A stretch of 8,381 nt of DNA from Chloroflexia bacterium (GCA_013696525.1 JACCYK010000621.1:1-8381); one strand, 5' to 3'; shown: positions 1-6,860, numbered from the stretch's first letter. Made by a program: numbers and translations. The notes: generated from the letters alone by a model not told the origin.

Positions 1-831
1 GTCTACCCACGATTGCTGGCCGAGATCTCGGCGCCGCCGCCGGTGCTCTATGTCCGCGGGAACCTGCTGGAGCGGGATGCGGTCGCGGTGGCGATCGTGG
101 GCACCCGCCGGGCTACCGGCTATGGCCGGGAGGTGACGAACCGGTTGGCAACCGATCTGGCCGCGGCGGGGATCACCATCGTCTCGGGTCTGGCCCGCGG
201 GGTCGATGCGGTCGCGCACCAGGCCGCGTTGCGGGCCGGCGGCCGGACGATCGCGGTGCTCGGGTCTGGTCCGGACGTGATCTACCCGCCGGAGCATCAC
301 AACCTGGCGGAGGAAATCATCGCCAACGGCGCGGTCCTCTCCGATTATCCTCCGGGCCGGAAACCGGACGGCCCGAATTTCCCGGCCCGGAACCGGATTA
401 TCTCTGGACTCTCGCTTGGCGTGGTCATCGCCGAGGCGCCCGTGAGAAGCGGCGCCCTGATTACGGCCGACTTTGCCGCCGACCAGAGCTGGGAGGTATT
501 CGTGGTGCCGGGTAGCATCCTCTCGGCATCCGGAGCGGGCGGTTTGCGTCTCTTGCGCGACGGAGCGCGGCTCGTCACGAGCGCCGAAGACATCCTTGAG
601 GATCTCAAGCTGTTGGGTAGCCAGCAACGCACCGCCGTTCAGCAGCCACTACCGTTCGAGTCCGAGCCCGAGCGCCGGCTGCACGCCCTCCTGACCGGGG
701 ACGGCCAGCACATCGACGACCTGGCGGCGGCCCTGAACTTGCCTATCGGCGAAGTGAGCGGACTGTTGTTGACCATGGAGTTGAAAGGATTGGTCCGCAA
801 CACGGGGGCACAGCATTACACGCGGGGTTAG
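1..831 (+). CDS. dprA: DNA-processing protein DprA (5' end missing)
   Basis: DprA/Smf loads RecA onto incoming single-stranded DNA during natural transformation; it acts in the cytoplasm. The frame is open from the first base of the window, so the N-terminus lies upstream and 276 residues are visible. The first residues (YPRLLAEI...VLYVRGNL) are the usual lead-in to the Rossmann-like domain. Counting from the first visible codon, the nucleotide-binding-fold motifs are IVGTRR (32-37), SGLARGVD (62-69), the VLGSG segment and FPARNRIISG (127-136), followed by RSGALITA and VVPGS. The C-terminal part from about residue 218 looks like the DprA winged-helix domain (HALLTGDGQHIDDLAAALN). One deviation: the family's GxNxLI(R/Q)DGA stretch reads GAGGLRLLRDGA here, with Gly at the usual Asn. 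The stop is TAG. topA lies 153 nt downstream and has its own candidate promoter. Family assignment is firm; a role in competence is inferred from the family. Confidence 0.96.
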   Translation, partial: VYPRLLAEISAPPPVLYVRGNLLERDAVAVAIVGTRRATGYGREVTNRLATDLAAAGITIVSGLARGVDAVAHQAALRAGGRTIAVLGSGPDVIYPPEHHNLAEEIIANGAVLSDYPPGRKPDGPNFPARNRIISGLSLGVVIAEAPVRSGALITADFAADQSWEVFVVPGSILSASGAGGLRLLRDGARLVTSAEDILEDLKLLGSQQRTAVQQPLPFESEPERRLHALLTGDGQHIDDLAAALNLPIGEVSGLLLTMELKGLVRNTGAQHYTRG

Positions 832-853
832 CAAGCGATTCGAATCCAAAAGC

Positions 854-882
854 TTGACAGGCGGCACGCGGATCGCTATCGT
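854..882 (+). promoter_or_regulatory. Candidate housekeeping-sigma promoter for topA
   Basis: A perfect -35 hexamer TTGACA (854-859) is followed after 17 nt by TATCGT (877-882), which matches four of six -10 positions including the key T, A and final T. Transcription would start near 889, giving a leader of about 95 nt before topA. A second TTGACA at 961-966 has no good -10 partner (TAGATG at 982 would need a 15-nt spacer), so I prefer the first pair. Confidence 0.55.
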
Positions 883-893
883 TTTACATCTGA

Positions 894-952
894 GAACGGA
901 CACCCCGCATCTCCCGATCGCTTCCTTCCCATGTTTGAGAAGGTGTCCGTTC
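894..952 (+). repeat. 11-bp perfect inverted repeat in the topA leader
   Basis: The arms GAACGGACACC (894-904) and GGTGTCCGTTC (942-952) are exact reverse complements, separated by 37 nt and starting about 5 nt after the predicted transcription start. As RNA they would make an 11-bp stem; inside the loop TCTC (910-913) and GAGA (937-940) could extend it after a small internal loop. As DNA they could be two operator half-sites 48 bp apart. There is no T-run after the right arm, so it is not an intrinsic terminator for dprA. Confidence 0.6.
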
Positions 953-984
953 CATTCGCGTTGACACGCCCGTCTATCGGGTAG

Positions 985-3237
985 ATGAGGATCAAAACAA
1001 CCAAGATGCCCGCAACAACGACTCCGAGCGCCAAGAAGCCGGCCGCCAGTCGCCGCAAGCCGACGACTCGTTCGCCGTCCAAGGTGACGGCGAACGACAA
1101 GCTGGTGATCGTCGAGTCGCCGGCCAAGGCGCGCACCATCGAAAAATACCTCGGTCGTAACTACATCGTTAAGGCGTCGATGGGGCATGTCCGGGATCTG
1201 CCCAAAAGCTCGCTCGGCGTCAATGTCGATGACGATTTCACACCAACGTATCTCGTCCCGCGGGACAAGACAAAGATCGTCAAAGACCTCAAGGAAAGCG
1301 TCCAACGGGCCGGTGAAATCTACCTGGCGACCGACCCCGACCGCGAGGGCGAAGCGATCGCTTGGCACCTGGCCCAGGCGACCGGAGCGACCGAGAAACC
1401 ACTGCACCGGGTCGTCTTCCACGAGATCACGCCGGAGGCCGTCAACGAAGCGATCGCCCATCCCCGCGACATTGACGCCAACCTGGTCGATGCGCAGCAG
1501 GCGCGCCGCGTGCTTGATCGGCTGGTCGGCTATGGGGTGAGCCCCTTGCTCTGGAAGAAGGTGAAGCGGGGCCTCTCGGCCGGCCGCGTGCAGAGCGCGG
1601 CGCTCCGGATCGTGGTCGAGCGTGAGCGTGAGATTCAAGCGTTCGTGCCACGCGAATACTGGACGCTGGAAGCCGAGCTGAGCAAGCAAACCGGCAAGCC
1701 GCCGCGGAAGCAGGATACGTTCCGGGCGATGTTGAACCGGGTCGACGGCAAAAAGGCCGAGCTGACCCAGGGCTGGGAAGCGCAAGCAATCGTCGACGGC
1801 CTCGAGGGCGCGCGGTATCGCGTGGCGGCGGTCACCAAGAAGGAAGGGCAGCGCCGCCCGGCGGCGCCCTTTACGACGAGCACGTTGCAACAGGAAGCCT
1901 CGCGCAAGCTTGGCTACGGCGTGCGCCGCACCATGCAGATTGCCCAGGAGCTCTACGAAGGAGTCGATCTCGGAGCCGACGGCACCGAGGGTTTGATCAC
2001 CTACATGCGAACCGATTCAACCACCATCGCGGCGGTGGCGCAACAGGCGGCGCGGGCCGTGATCAGCGTCCGGTACGGACCGGAATACGTGCCGGACCGG
2101 CCGCCGCTCTACGCCCGGAAGTCGAAAGGCGCCCAAGAGGCGCACGAGGCGGTGCGCCCGACGGCGCCGCGGCGCGACCCCGCCAGTGTCAAGTCCTTTC
2201 TCTCACCACAGCAGTTCAAGCTCTACCAGTTGATCTGGCAACGGTTTCTCGCCTCGCAAATGCGGCCAGCGATCCTCGATCAGACCGCGGTCGACATCGG
2301 CGCCGGCCAACCGGACCGAATTGTCGACCCGGCCAAGGCGCCGTTCCAGTTCCGCGCGACCGGCTCGGTGGTGAGGTTCAAAGGCTTCATGGCCGTGTAT
2401 CAAGAGGGGCGCGACGAGGGCGACGATGTCGACGAGCTCGAGAAGGGCGCCTTGCCGCCGCTCGAGGCGGCGGAAGATCTCGACCTGCTGAAGCTCCTAC
2501 CGGAGCAGCACTTCACGCAGCCGCCGCCGCGATTCACCGAAGCGGCCCTCGTCAAGGCGCTCGAGGAGCAGGGGATCGGACGGCCGAGCACCTATGCTCC
2601 CACGATCGCGACCTTGCAGGCCCGCGCCTACGTCGCGGTTGAAGAGAAAAAGCTGGCGCCAACGGAGCTAGGCTCAATTGTGAGCGATCTCCTGACCGAG
2701 CATTTTCCGACCCTGTTCGATGTCGGCTTCACCTCAAAGCTGGAGGAAGAGCTGGACGAGATCGCGACCGGGGAGCGCCAATGGGTGCCGACGATGCGCG
2801 AGTTCTACACGCCCTTTACCGCCACGCTGGCGGAGGCCGAGCGGACCATGGAACGGGTTCGGATCAAAGACGAGCCCTCGGACGAAGTCTGCGAAAAATG
2901 TGGCCGGCCGATGGTGATCAAACTTGGCCGCTACGGCAAGTTCCTGGCCTGTAGCGGCTTCCCGGAGTGCCGAAACTCGAAGCCGCTGTTGCAACGGATC
3001 GGGGTCGAATGCCCCACCTGCCATCAGGGCGAGGTGGTGGAGCGTCGCTCGAAGAAGGGCCGCGCCTTCTTCGGCTGCGAGCGGTATCCGGCCTGTGATT
3101 TTGTCTCCTGGAACAAACCGGTCGCGGTCGCCTGCCCGCGTTGTGCCTCGCCATACATGGTCGAGGCGAACCGGCGCGGCGACTTGAAGTGTCCGGCGTG
3201 TGGCCAAGAAGGCACGAGCATGGCCAAGTCGGCATAG
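985..3237 (+). CDS. topA: DNA topoisomerase I (type IA)
   Basis: TopA relaxes negatively supercoiled DNA by cutting one strand through a 5'-phosphotyrosine link. The 750 residues start with a basic, low-complexity N-terminal stretch of about 37 residues. The TOPRIM domain follows, with KLVIVESPAKA from residue 39 (catalytic Glu44) and the metal-binding DPDRE at 117-121. SAGRVQSAALRI is the conserved DNA-binding stretch, and GLITYMRTDST carries the active-site Tyr340. The C-terminus has three tetra-cysteine zinc motifs, with Cys at 636/639/656/662, 676/679/698/704 and 717/720/736/739; the third is shorter. An in-frame TAG sits directly before the ATG at 985, so the protein cannot start earlier. 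ATG 1006 (Met8) is an alternative; neither has a strong Shine-Dalgarno. Length is normal for the family. topA lies in the same orientation as dprA and hslV, with gaps of 153 and 145 nt. Confidence 0.97.
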   Translation: MRIKTTKMPATTTPSAKKPAASRRKPTTRSPSKVTANDKLVIVESPAKARTIEKYLGRNYIVKASMGHVRDLPKSSLGVNVDDDFTPTYLVPRDKTKIVKDLKESVQRAGEIYLATDPDREGEAIAWHLAQATGATEKPLHRVVFHEITPEAVNEAIAHPRDIDANLVDAQQARRVLDRLVGYGVSPLLWKKVKRGLSAGRVQSAALRIVVEREREIQAFVPREYWTLEAELSKQTGKPPRKQDTFRAMLNRVDGKKAELTQGWEAQAIVDGLEGARYRVAAVTKKEGQRRPAAPFTTSTLQQEASRKLGYGVRRTMQIAQELYEGVDLGADGTEGLITYMRTDSTTIAAVAQQAARAVISVRYGPEYVPDRPPLYARKSKGAQEAHEAVRPTAPRRDPASVKSFLSPQQFKLYQLIWQRFLASQMRPAILDQTAVDIGAGQPDRIVDPAKAPFQFRATGSVVRFKGFMAVYQEGRDEGDDVDELEKGALPPLEAAEDLDLLKLLPEQHFTQPPPRFTEAALVKALEEQGIGRPSTYAPTIATLQARAYVAVEEKKLAPTELGSIVSDLLTEHFPTLFDVGFTSKLEEELDEIATGERQWVPTMREFYTPFTATLAEAERTMERVRIKDEPSDEVCEKCGRPMVIKLGRYGKFLACSGFPECRNSKPLLQRIGVECPTCHQGEVVERRSKKGRAFFGCERYPACDFVSWNKPVAVACPRCASPYMVEANRRGDLKCPACGQEGTSMAKSA

Positions 3238-3291
3238 CGTCCAAACTTCAGGCCGGGCGACGGCGGGCGTCTCACTCGTGACCGCGTGCGG

Positions 3292-3316
3292 TACAATTCA
3301 CGGGCGGCGATCCGCC
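3292..3316 (+). promoter_or_regulatory. Possible -10 element and short hairpin before hslV
   Basis: TACAAT (3292-3297) matches five of six -10 positions, but I see no convincing -35 hexamer at 16-18 nt upstream. Directly after it GGCGG (3303-3307) and CCGCC (3312-3316) can form a 5-bp stem with a CGAT loop; no T-run follows, so it does not look like an intrinsic terminator of topA. hslVU may be transcribed from here or by read-through from topA. Confidence 0.3.
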
Positions 3317-3382
3317 GCGCCCAGTTTGCGTGCCAGCTTGGTGAGATTCGGTTGGCCATCGTGATTCGGACCCCTTCGATCC

Positions 3383-4093
3383 GTGTATCCATCAGCAACT
3401 TCTGAGCCCGAGCGTCGCCTCCGGGCGACGACGATCTTGGGCGTCCGCCGCGGCGACACGATCGCGCTGGCTGGCGACGGTCAAGTGACGTATGGCGAGG
3501 TCGTGCTGAAGCACGGCGCTCGCAAAATTAGAACGCTCTACGACGGCCAGGTGCTGGCTGGCTTTGCCGGCGCCGTGGCCGATGCCCTGACCCTGTTCAC
3601 GAAGTTCGAGGCTCAGCTCAAGTCATGGGACGGCAATCTGCGCCGGGCCTCGGTGGAGCTGGCGAAGGAATGGCGGACCGATCGCTACTTGCGCCGGCTC
3701 GAGGCGCAGCTCATCGTTGGCGACCCGGACTCGGTCCTGGTCCTGTCCGGCGACGGCGATGTGATCGAGCCAGACGACGGCATCGCCGCGATCGGGTCCG
3801 GCGCGCCGTACGCGACGGCGGCGGCGAAAGCGCTGCTTGCCTTCTCGGACCTCTCCGCGCCGGCGATCGTCGAAGCGTCGATGTCGATCACGGCCGACCT
3901 GTGCATCTACACCAACCATCGCCTCACCATCGAGGCGGTATCGCGGGGCGAAGCGGTGAGCGAAGCGGCGGCCCATGCCGCCGACGGCGAATTGCCGATC
4001 GACGGACCGGTGCCGCCACCGGATCGCGAAGGCGATGACGATGACGACGATCGTGGCGACCGCGAGGACGCGAGTGACGAAGAGGAGCGCTAA
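3383..4093 (+). CDS. hslV: HslV (ClpQ), peptidase subunit of the HslUV protease, with acidic C-terminal tail
   Basis: HslV forms the double-hexamer proteolytic chamber of the ATP-dependent HslUV protease. Its nucleophile is an N-terminal threonine. The [10 protein letters not shown] motif is at residues 16-25, so Thr16 should become Thr1 after removal of a 15-residue propeptide. Other family blocks are [56 protein letters not shown] and ICIYTNH-like [11 protein letters not shown]. An in-frame stop at 3362-3364 leaves GTG 3383 as the only ordinary start codon ahead of the catalytic Thr; no clear Shine-Dalgarno precedes it. The canonical protein ends near residue 190 (E. coli HslV is about 176 aa). 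Here 46 more residues follow, with 19 Asp/Glu against 4 Arg, including DDDDDD at 218-223 and EEE near the end. hslU follows after 5 nt. The enzyme identity is secure; the function of the tail is unknown. Confidence 0.96.
   Translation: MYPSATSEPERRLRATTILGVRRGDTIALAGDGQVTYGEVVLKHGARKIRTLYDGQVLAGFAGAVADALTLFTKFEAQLKSWDGNLRRASVELAKEWRTDRYLRRLEAQLIVGDPDSVLVLSGDGDVIEPDDGIAAIGSGAPYATAAAKALLAFSDLSAPAIVEASMSITADLCIYTNHRLTIEAVSRGEAVSEAAAHAADGELPIDGPVPPPDREGDDDDDDRGDREDASDEEER
4083..4087 (+). promoter_or_regulatory. Shine-Dalgarno of hslU inside the hslV acidic tail
   Basis: AGGAG lies 11 nt before the hslU ATG and is read in hslV as part of the DEEER ending (gac-gaa-gag-gag-cgc). The Glu-rich end of HslV thus doubles as the ribosome binding site of hslU, which supports ATG 4099 as the hslU start and suggests coupled translation. 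Confidence 0.65.
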
Positions 4094-4098
4094 GCACG

Positions 4099-5589
4099 AT
4101 GGCTGAAGCAGCACCTCGCGTCAAGATGACGCCGATCTCGCTCCGGTCCGGGCACGACGTCGAGGCCGACCGGCCGACGGTCGAGGATATGACCCCGGCC
4201 CAGATCGTGGCTGAGCTCGACAAATACATCATCGGCCAGGCCGACGCCAAACGAGCGGTGGCGGTGGCGCTCCGCAACCGCTACCGGCGGCAACTCCTGC
4301 CGGACGAGCTGCGGCACGAGGTTGTGCCAAAGAATATTTTGATGATCGGACCGACCGGGGTTGGTAAGACGGAGATCGCGCGCCGGGTGGCCCGGATCGT
4401 CGATGCGCCGTTTATCAAGGTGGAGGCGACGAAGTTCACCGAGGTCGGGTACGTCGGCCGCGACGTGGAAGCGATCGTGCGCGACCTGGTCGAGGTCGCT
4501 ATCGACATGCTGCACGGGCAACGGCTCGAGCAAGTGAAGGACGAGGCCACGAGAGCCGCTACCCAGCGGTTGATCGATTTGTTGACCGAGCAAGCGCTCA
4601 AACAGAAGCCGGCGCGAAACGGCCGCCGGCGGTCCGAAGGCAACGGGGCTGATGAGGGCGAAACCCGGCGTAACGAGGAAGCCGCGACCCAGCGCCGGGT
4701 CCAACGCGAGCGTCGCCGGCTGTTGCAACTGCTCAATACGCAGGCCCTGGAAGAAGAGACGGTCGAGATCGAGATCGAGTCCGAGTTCTCGGAGTACGAG
4801 CCGGTTGACCAGTTCGGCGTCCTCAGTCCTGAGGATCTCTACGACACCGTCCACGAGTTCCTCGAAGGCTACCTGCAACCGCCGCGGCCGGCCCGGCGGC
4901 GGGTCTCGGTGCGCGAAGCGCGGCGCATCCTGACCCAGCAAGAGGCCGATCGGATGGTCGACTTCGAGTCGGTAGTGGAAGCCGCGATGCACCGGGTCGA
5001 GGGCTCCGCGGTCGTGTTCATCGATGAGATCGACAAGACGATCAGCACCGACGGTGATTACGGGGGCACGGTCTCGGGCGAAGGGGTGCAGCGCGATCTG
5101 CTGCCGATCGTCGAGGGGTCGGTGGTGATGACCCGGTATGGTCCGGTGCGCACCGATCACATCCTGTTCGTGGCCGCTGGCTCCTTCCACGATACGAAAC
5201 CGTCTGACCTGATTCCCGAGCTCCAAGGGCGATTCCCGATCCGGGTGGAGCTGAGCAGCTTGACCGAGGAAGATCTCTACGCCATCTTGACCGAGCCACA
5301 GAACGCGCTGACCAAGCAGTACACGGCGCTGCTGGCGACTGAAGGTCTGGAGTTGTTGTTTCATGAGGACGGCCTACGCGAGATGGCTCGCCTGGCGACG
5401 GTGGTCAACGCACGTACGGAGGACATTGGCGCCCGCCGCCTGTACACGATCATCGAGAAGGTCTTGGAGGAGATCTCCTTCGATGCACCGGACCACAAAG
5501 GCGAGACCTACACCATCGACGGCGCCTTCGTTGGCGAGCGGGTCGGCGAGGTCGCGGAGGACGAAGACTTGAGCAATTTCATCCTCTGA
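4099..5589 (+). CDS. hslU: HslU (ClpY), AAA+ unfoldase subunit of the HslUV protease
   Basis: HslU is the hexameric ATPase that unfolds substrates and threads them into HslV. Of 496 residues, ELDKYIIGQADAKRAVAVALRNR is the typical HslU N-terminal block. The Walker A motif GPTGVGKT is at 84-91, the substrate-gripping pore loop GYVG at 117-120, and Walker B with FIDEIDK at 307-313. GARRL near the end is the sensor-2 arginine region, and DLSNFIL is the C-terminal peptide that in the family inserts between HslV subunits. Compared with E. coli HslU (443 aa; GYVG at 90-93; Walker B Glu257) there are about 27 extra N-terminal residues and about 26 extra in the I-domain, while the C-terminal part has the same length. 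The I-domain holds an Arg-rich stretch, 12 Arg in residues 173-207. The usual VSREGVQRD reads VSGEGVQRD. It starts 5 nt after hslV and is surely co-transcribed. Confidence 0.97.
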   Translation: MAEAAPRVKMTPISLRSGHDVEADRPTVEDMTPAQIVAELDKYIIGQADAKRAVAVALRNRYRRQLLPDELRHEVVPKNILMIGPTGVGKTEIARRVARIVDAPFIKVEATKFTEVGYVGRDVEAIVRDLVEVAIDMLHGQRLEQVKDEATRAATQRLIDLLTEQALKQKPARNGRRRSEGNGADEGETRRNEEAATQRRVQRERRRLLQLLNTQALEEETVEIEIESEFSEYEPVDQFGVLSPEDLYDTVHEFLEGYLQPPRPARRRVSVREARRILTQQEADRMVDFESVVEAAMHRVEGSAVVFIDEIDKTISTDGDYGGTVSGEGVQRDLLPIVEGSVVMTRYGPVRTDHILFVAAGSFHDTKPSDLIPELQGRFPIRVELSSLTEEDLYAILTEPQNALTKQYTALLATEGLELLFHEDGLREMARLATVVNARTEDIGARRLYTIIEKVLEEISFDAPDHKGETYTIDGAFVGERVGEVAEDEDLSNFIL

Positions 5590-5646
5590 TCGGGCGCCGC
5601 AACGAGGCTTGACGCCGAGCGGTGCATGCGCGCTACAGTCATTTTC

Positions 5647-5675
5647 TTGACAGTAATCGGTCCCGATGCTAGAGT
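5647..5675 (+). promoter_or_regulatory. Strong candidate promoter of the transporter operon
   Basis: TTGACA (5647-5652), a 17-nt spacer and TAGAGT (5670-5675) preceded by TGC make a perfect -35 with an extended -10. Transcription would begin near 5682 and leave a leader of about 190 nt before the first permease. A weaker upstream pair, TTGACG at 5609-5614 and TACAGT at 5634-5639, has a 19-nt spacer and may be a second promoter. No obvious intrinsic terminator of hslU is visible in between. Confidence 0.6.
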
Positions 5676-5705
5676 CCGCCGCATTCAGCCAGCTTGACCC
5701 GGGAC

Positions 5706-5777
5706 GGGCGTTCGCTCACATCTCGCGGAATTTTCGAGTACGTTGGCTCAGCCGACACCGCGGTCGAGCGGACGCCC
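5706..5777 (+). promoter_or_regulatory. Long imperfect hairpin in the transporter leader
   Basis: GGGCGTTCGCTC (5706-5717) pairs with GAGCGGACGCCC (5766-5777) over 12 bp, with one G-U pair. Inside it CGCGG (5724-5728) can pair with CCGCG (5758-5762), and GTTGGC (5742-5747) with GCCGAC (5751-5756) around a TCA loop. The three nested helices form one extended structure starting about 24 nt after the predicted transcription start. It matches no riboswitch class I can name, and no T-run follows. Confidence 0.45.
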
Positions 5778-5796
5778 ACGATCCGGACTAGCAAGC

Positions 5797-5828
5797 GCTT
5801 CCGCGGACGTTTCAGATTCCACGGAAGC
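5797..5828 (+). promoter_or_regulatory. Second hairpin in the transporter leader
   Basis: GCTTCCG (5797-5803) and CGGAAGC (5822-5828) are perfect complements around an 18-nt loop. The element ends about 38 nt before the Shine-Dalgarno of the first permease. There is no T-run, so it is not a plain intrinsic terminator. It could be part of the same leader structure as 5706-5777. Confidence 0.4.
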
Positions 5829-5875
5829 CGCGCGGGCCAATCTCTAGCGAACTCAACGACGGCGATGGAGTGACG

Positions 5876-6814
5876 ATGCTACGGTACTCGATGAACCGGC
5901 TGTTCTGGTTCGTGCCGACCATGATATCGATCATCATCCTGACCTTCATCATTCTCCGGTTGACGCCGGGAACCGGCGTGATCCCGGCCGGCGCCCAGCA
6001 GATCAGCGCCGACACGATCGCCCGGCTGGAGCGTCAGTATGGGCTCGATAAGCCGCTGCTTCAGCAGATGGGGATCTATATTTGGAATGCGGCCCGCGGT
6101 GATTTTGGCGAGTCGTTCGCCTACCGGCCGCAGTCGGTCAACTCGATCCTGTCGCGAACGTTTCCGATCTCACTTAAGCTCGGCGCCTACGCCACGATCT
6201 TCGCGGTGGTGATCGGGATGACGCTCGGGGTGCTGGCGGCGGTCAACCAGAATGGTCTTCTCGACTACATCTCGGTCACGCTCGCGATCCTGTTTTACAG
6301 CCTGCCGAACTTCGTGATGGGATTTCTGCTCATCTTGCTGTTCGTGGTTTGGTTACCAAACCGGGGTGTGAGCCTCGGCTTCAACATCGGCGGCCTCGAG
6401 AAGCCGATTGACTGGGTCTTGCCGATCATCGCGCTCGGCGCGGCGCCATTGGCGACCATTGCCCGGTTCACCCGTTCCAGCGTCATCGAGTCCATTCGCT
6501 CCGACTACGTGCGGACGGCGCGGGCGAAGGGCCTACGTGAGCGACTGGTCATCATGCGGCATGTGATGAAGAATGCGCTCATTCCCGTGATCACCCTGGT
6601 CGGTCCCATTTTCGCGGCCGTCGGGACCGGCTCGTTCTTCGTCGAGAAGGTGTTCAACGTGCCCGGCATGGGACCGTACTTTGTCGAAAGCATGGTCGCG
6701 AAGGATCAGCCGATGATCCTCGCCGTGGTGCTGGTCTACGGATTGTTCCTGGCATTTATGAACCTTGCGGTCGACCTCTTGTATGGCGTGGTCGATCCGC
6801 GCATTCGGTATTGA
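5876..6814 (+). CDS. ABC transporter permease, DppB/OppB family
   Basis: This is one of the two membrane subunits of a peptide/nickel-type ABC importer. Of 312 residues, the first transmembrane helix lies at about 9-29, followed by the external LTPGTG region; further helices lie at about 98-122, 130-160, 178-198, 234-258 and 280-305, the six expected for the family. The cytoplasmic coupling (EAA) loop contains DYVRTARAKGL from residue 210, which docks onto the ATPase. FNVPGMGPYF and the C-terminal DLLYGVVDPRIRY are family signatures. The start is ATG 5876 with GGAG at 5867-5870; GTG 5870 overlaps that Shine-Dalgarno and is less likely, and ATG 5891 is a later possibility. It is the first gene after the candidate promoter and structured leader. 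The substrate cannot be told from the sequence; peptides are the usual one, but sugars, nickel or other solutes are possible. Confidence 0.94.
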   Translation: MLRYSMNRLFWFVPTMISIIILTFIILRLTPGTGVIPAGAQQISADTIARLERQYGLDKPLLQQMGIYIWNAARGDFGESFAYRPQSVNSILSRTFPISLKLGAYATIFAVVIGMTLGVLAAVNQNGLLDYISVTLAILFYSLPNFVMGFLLILLFVVWLPNRGVSLGFNIGGLEKPIDWVLPIIALGAAPLATIARFTRSSVIESIRSDYVRTARAKGLRERLVIMRHVMKNALIPVITLVGPIFAAVGTGSFFVEKVFNVPGMGPYFVESMVAKDQPMILAVVLVYGLFLAFMNLAVDLLYGVVDPRIRY

Positions 6815-6860
6815 GCACGTTGGCTCGGCTTTGCACGGCGCGGCCGGTGGAGGGACTCGC

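Noticed and set aside
837..846. Palindrome GATTCGAATC just after dprA
   Set aside because: A 10-bp palindrome without spacer or T-run cannot act as an intrinsic terminator, and there is no second copy to suggest an operator.
961..987. Second TTGACA (961-966) as promoter of topA
   Set aside because: No acceptable -10 lies at 16-18 nt; the only candidate, TAGATG, needs a 15-nt spacer and overlaps the start codon.
649..1890. Long minus-strand open frames, here 413 codons, and another at 4090-5364
   Set aside because: They lie antisense to dprA/topA and hslU. Such frames are common opposite high-GC genes with a strong third-position bias; the products are Arg/Leu/His-rich with no family motifs.
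3401..3424. SEPERRL occurs both in the HslV propeptide and in DprA (near 661-681)
   Set aside because: This is a short charged string with similar but not identical DNA; both surroundings are unrelated, so chance is the simplest explanation.
5740..5749. ACGTTGGCTC occurs upstream of both permease genes (also at 6817-6826)
   Set aside because: Matching 10-mers are expected many times by chance in a window of this size, and the second copy is not in a comparable structure.
5666..5791. A 41-codon open frame (ATG 5666) upstream of the first permease
   Set aside because: Its ATG overlaps the -10 element of the best promoter, so that transcript would not contain it. There is no Shine-Dalgarno, and the frame runs through the two arms of a hairpin.
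5864..5872. Two-codon minimal frame ATG-GAG-TGA over the Shine-Dalgarno of the first permease
   Set aside because: It is easily produced by chance where a GGAG lies near a start codon; nothing else supports it.
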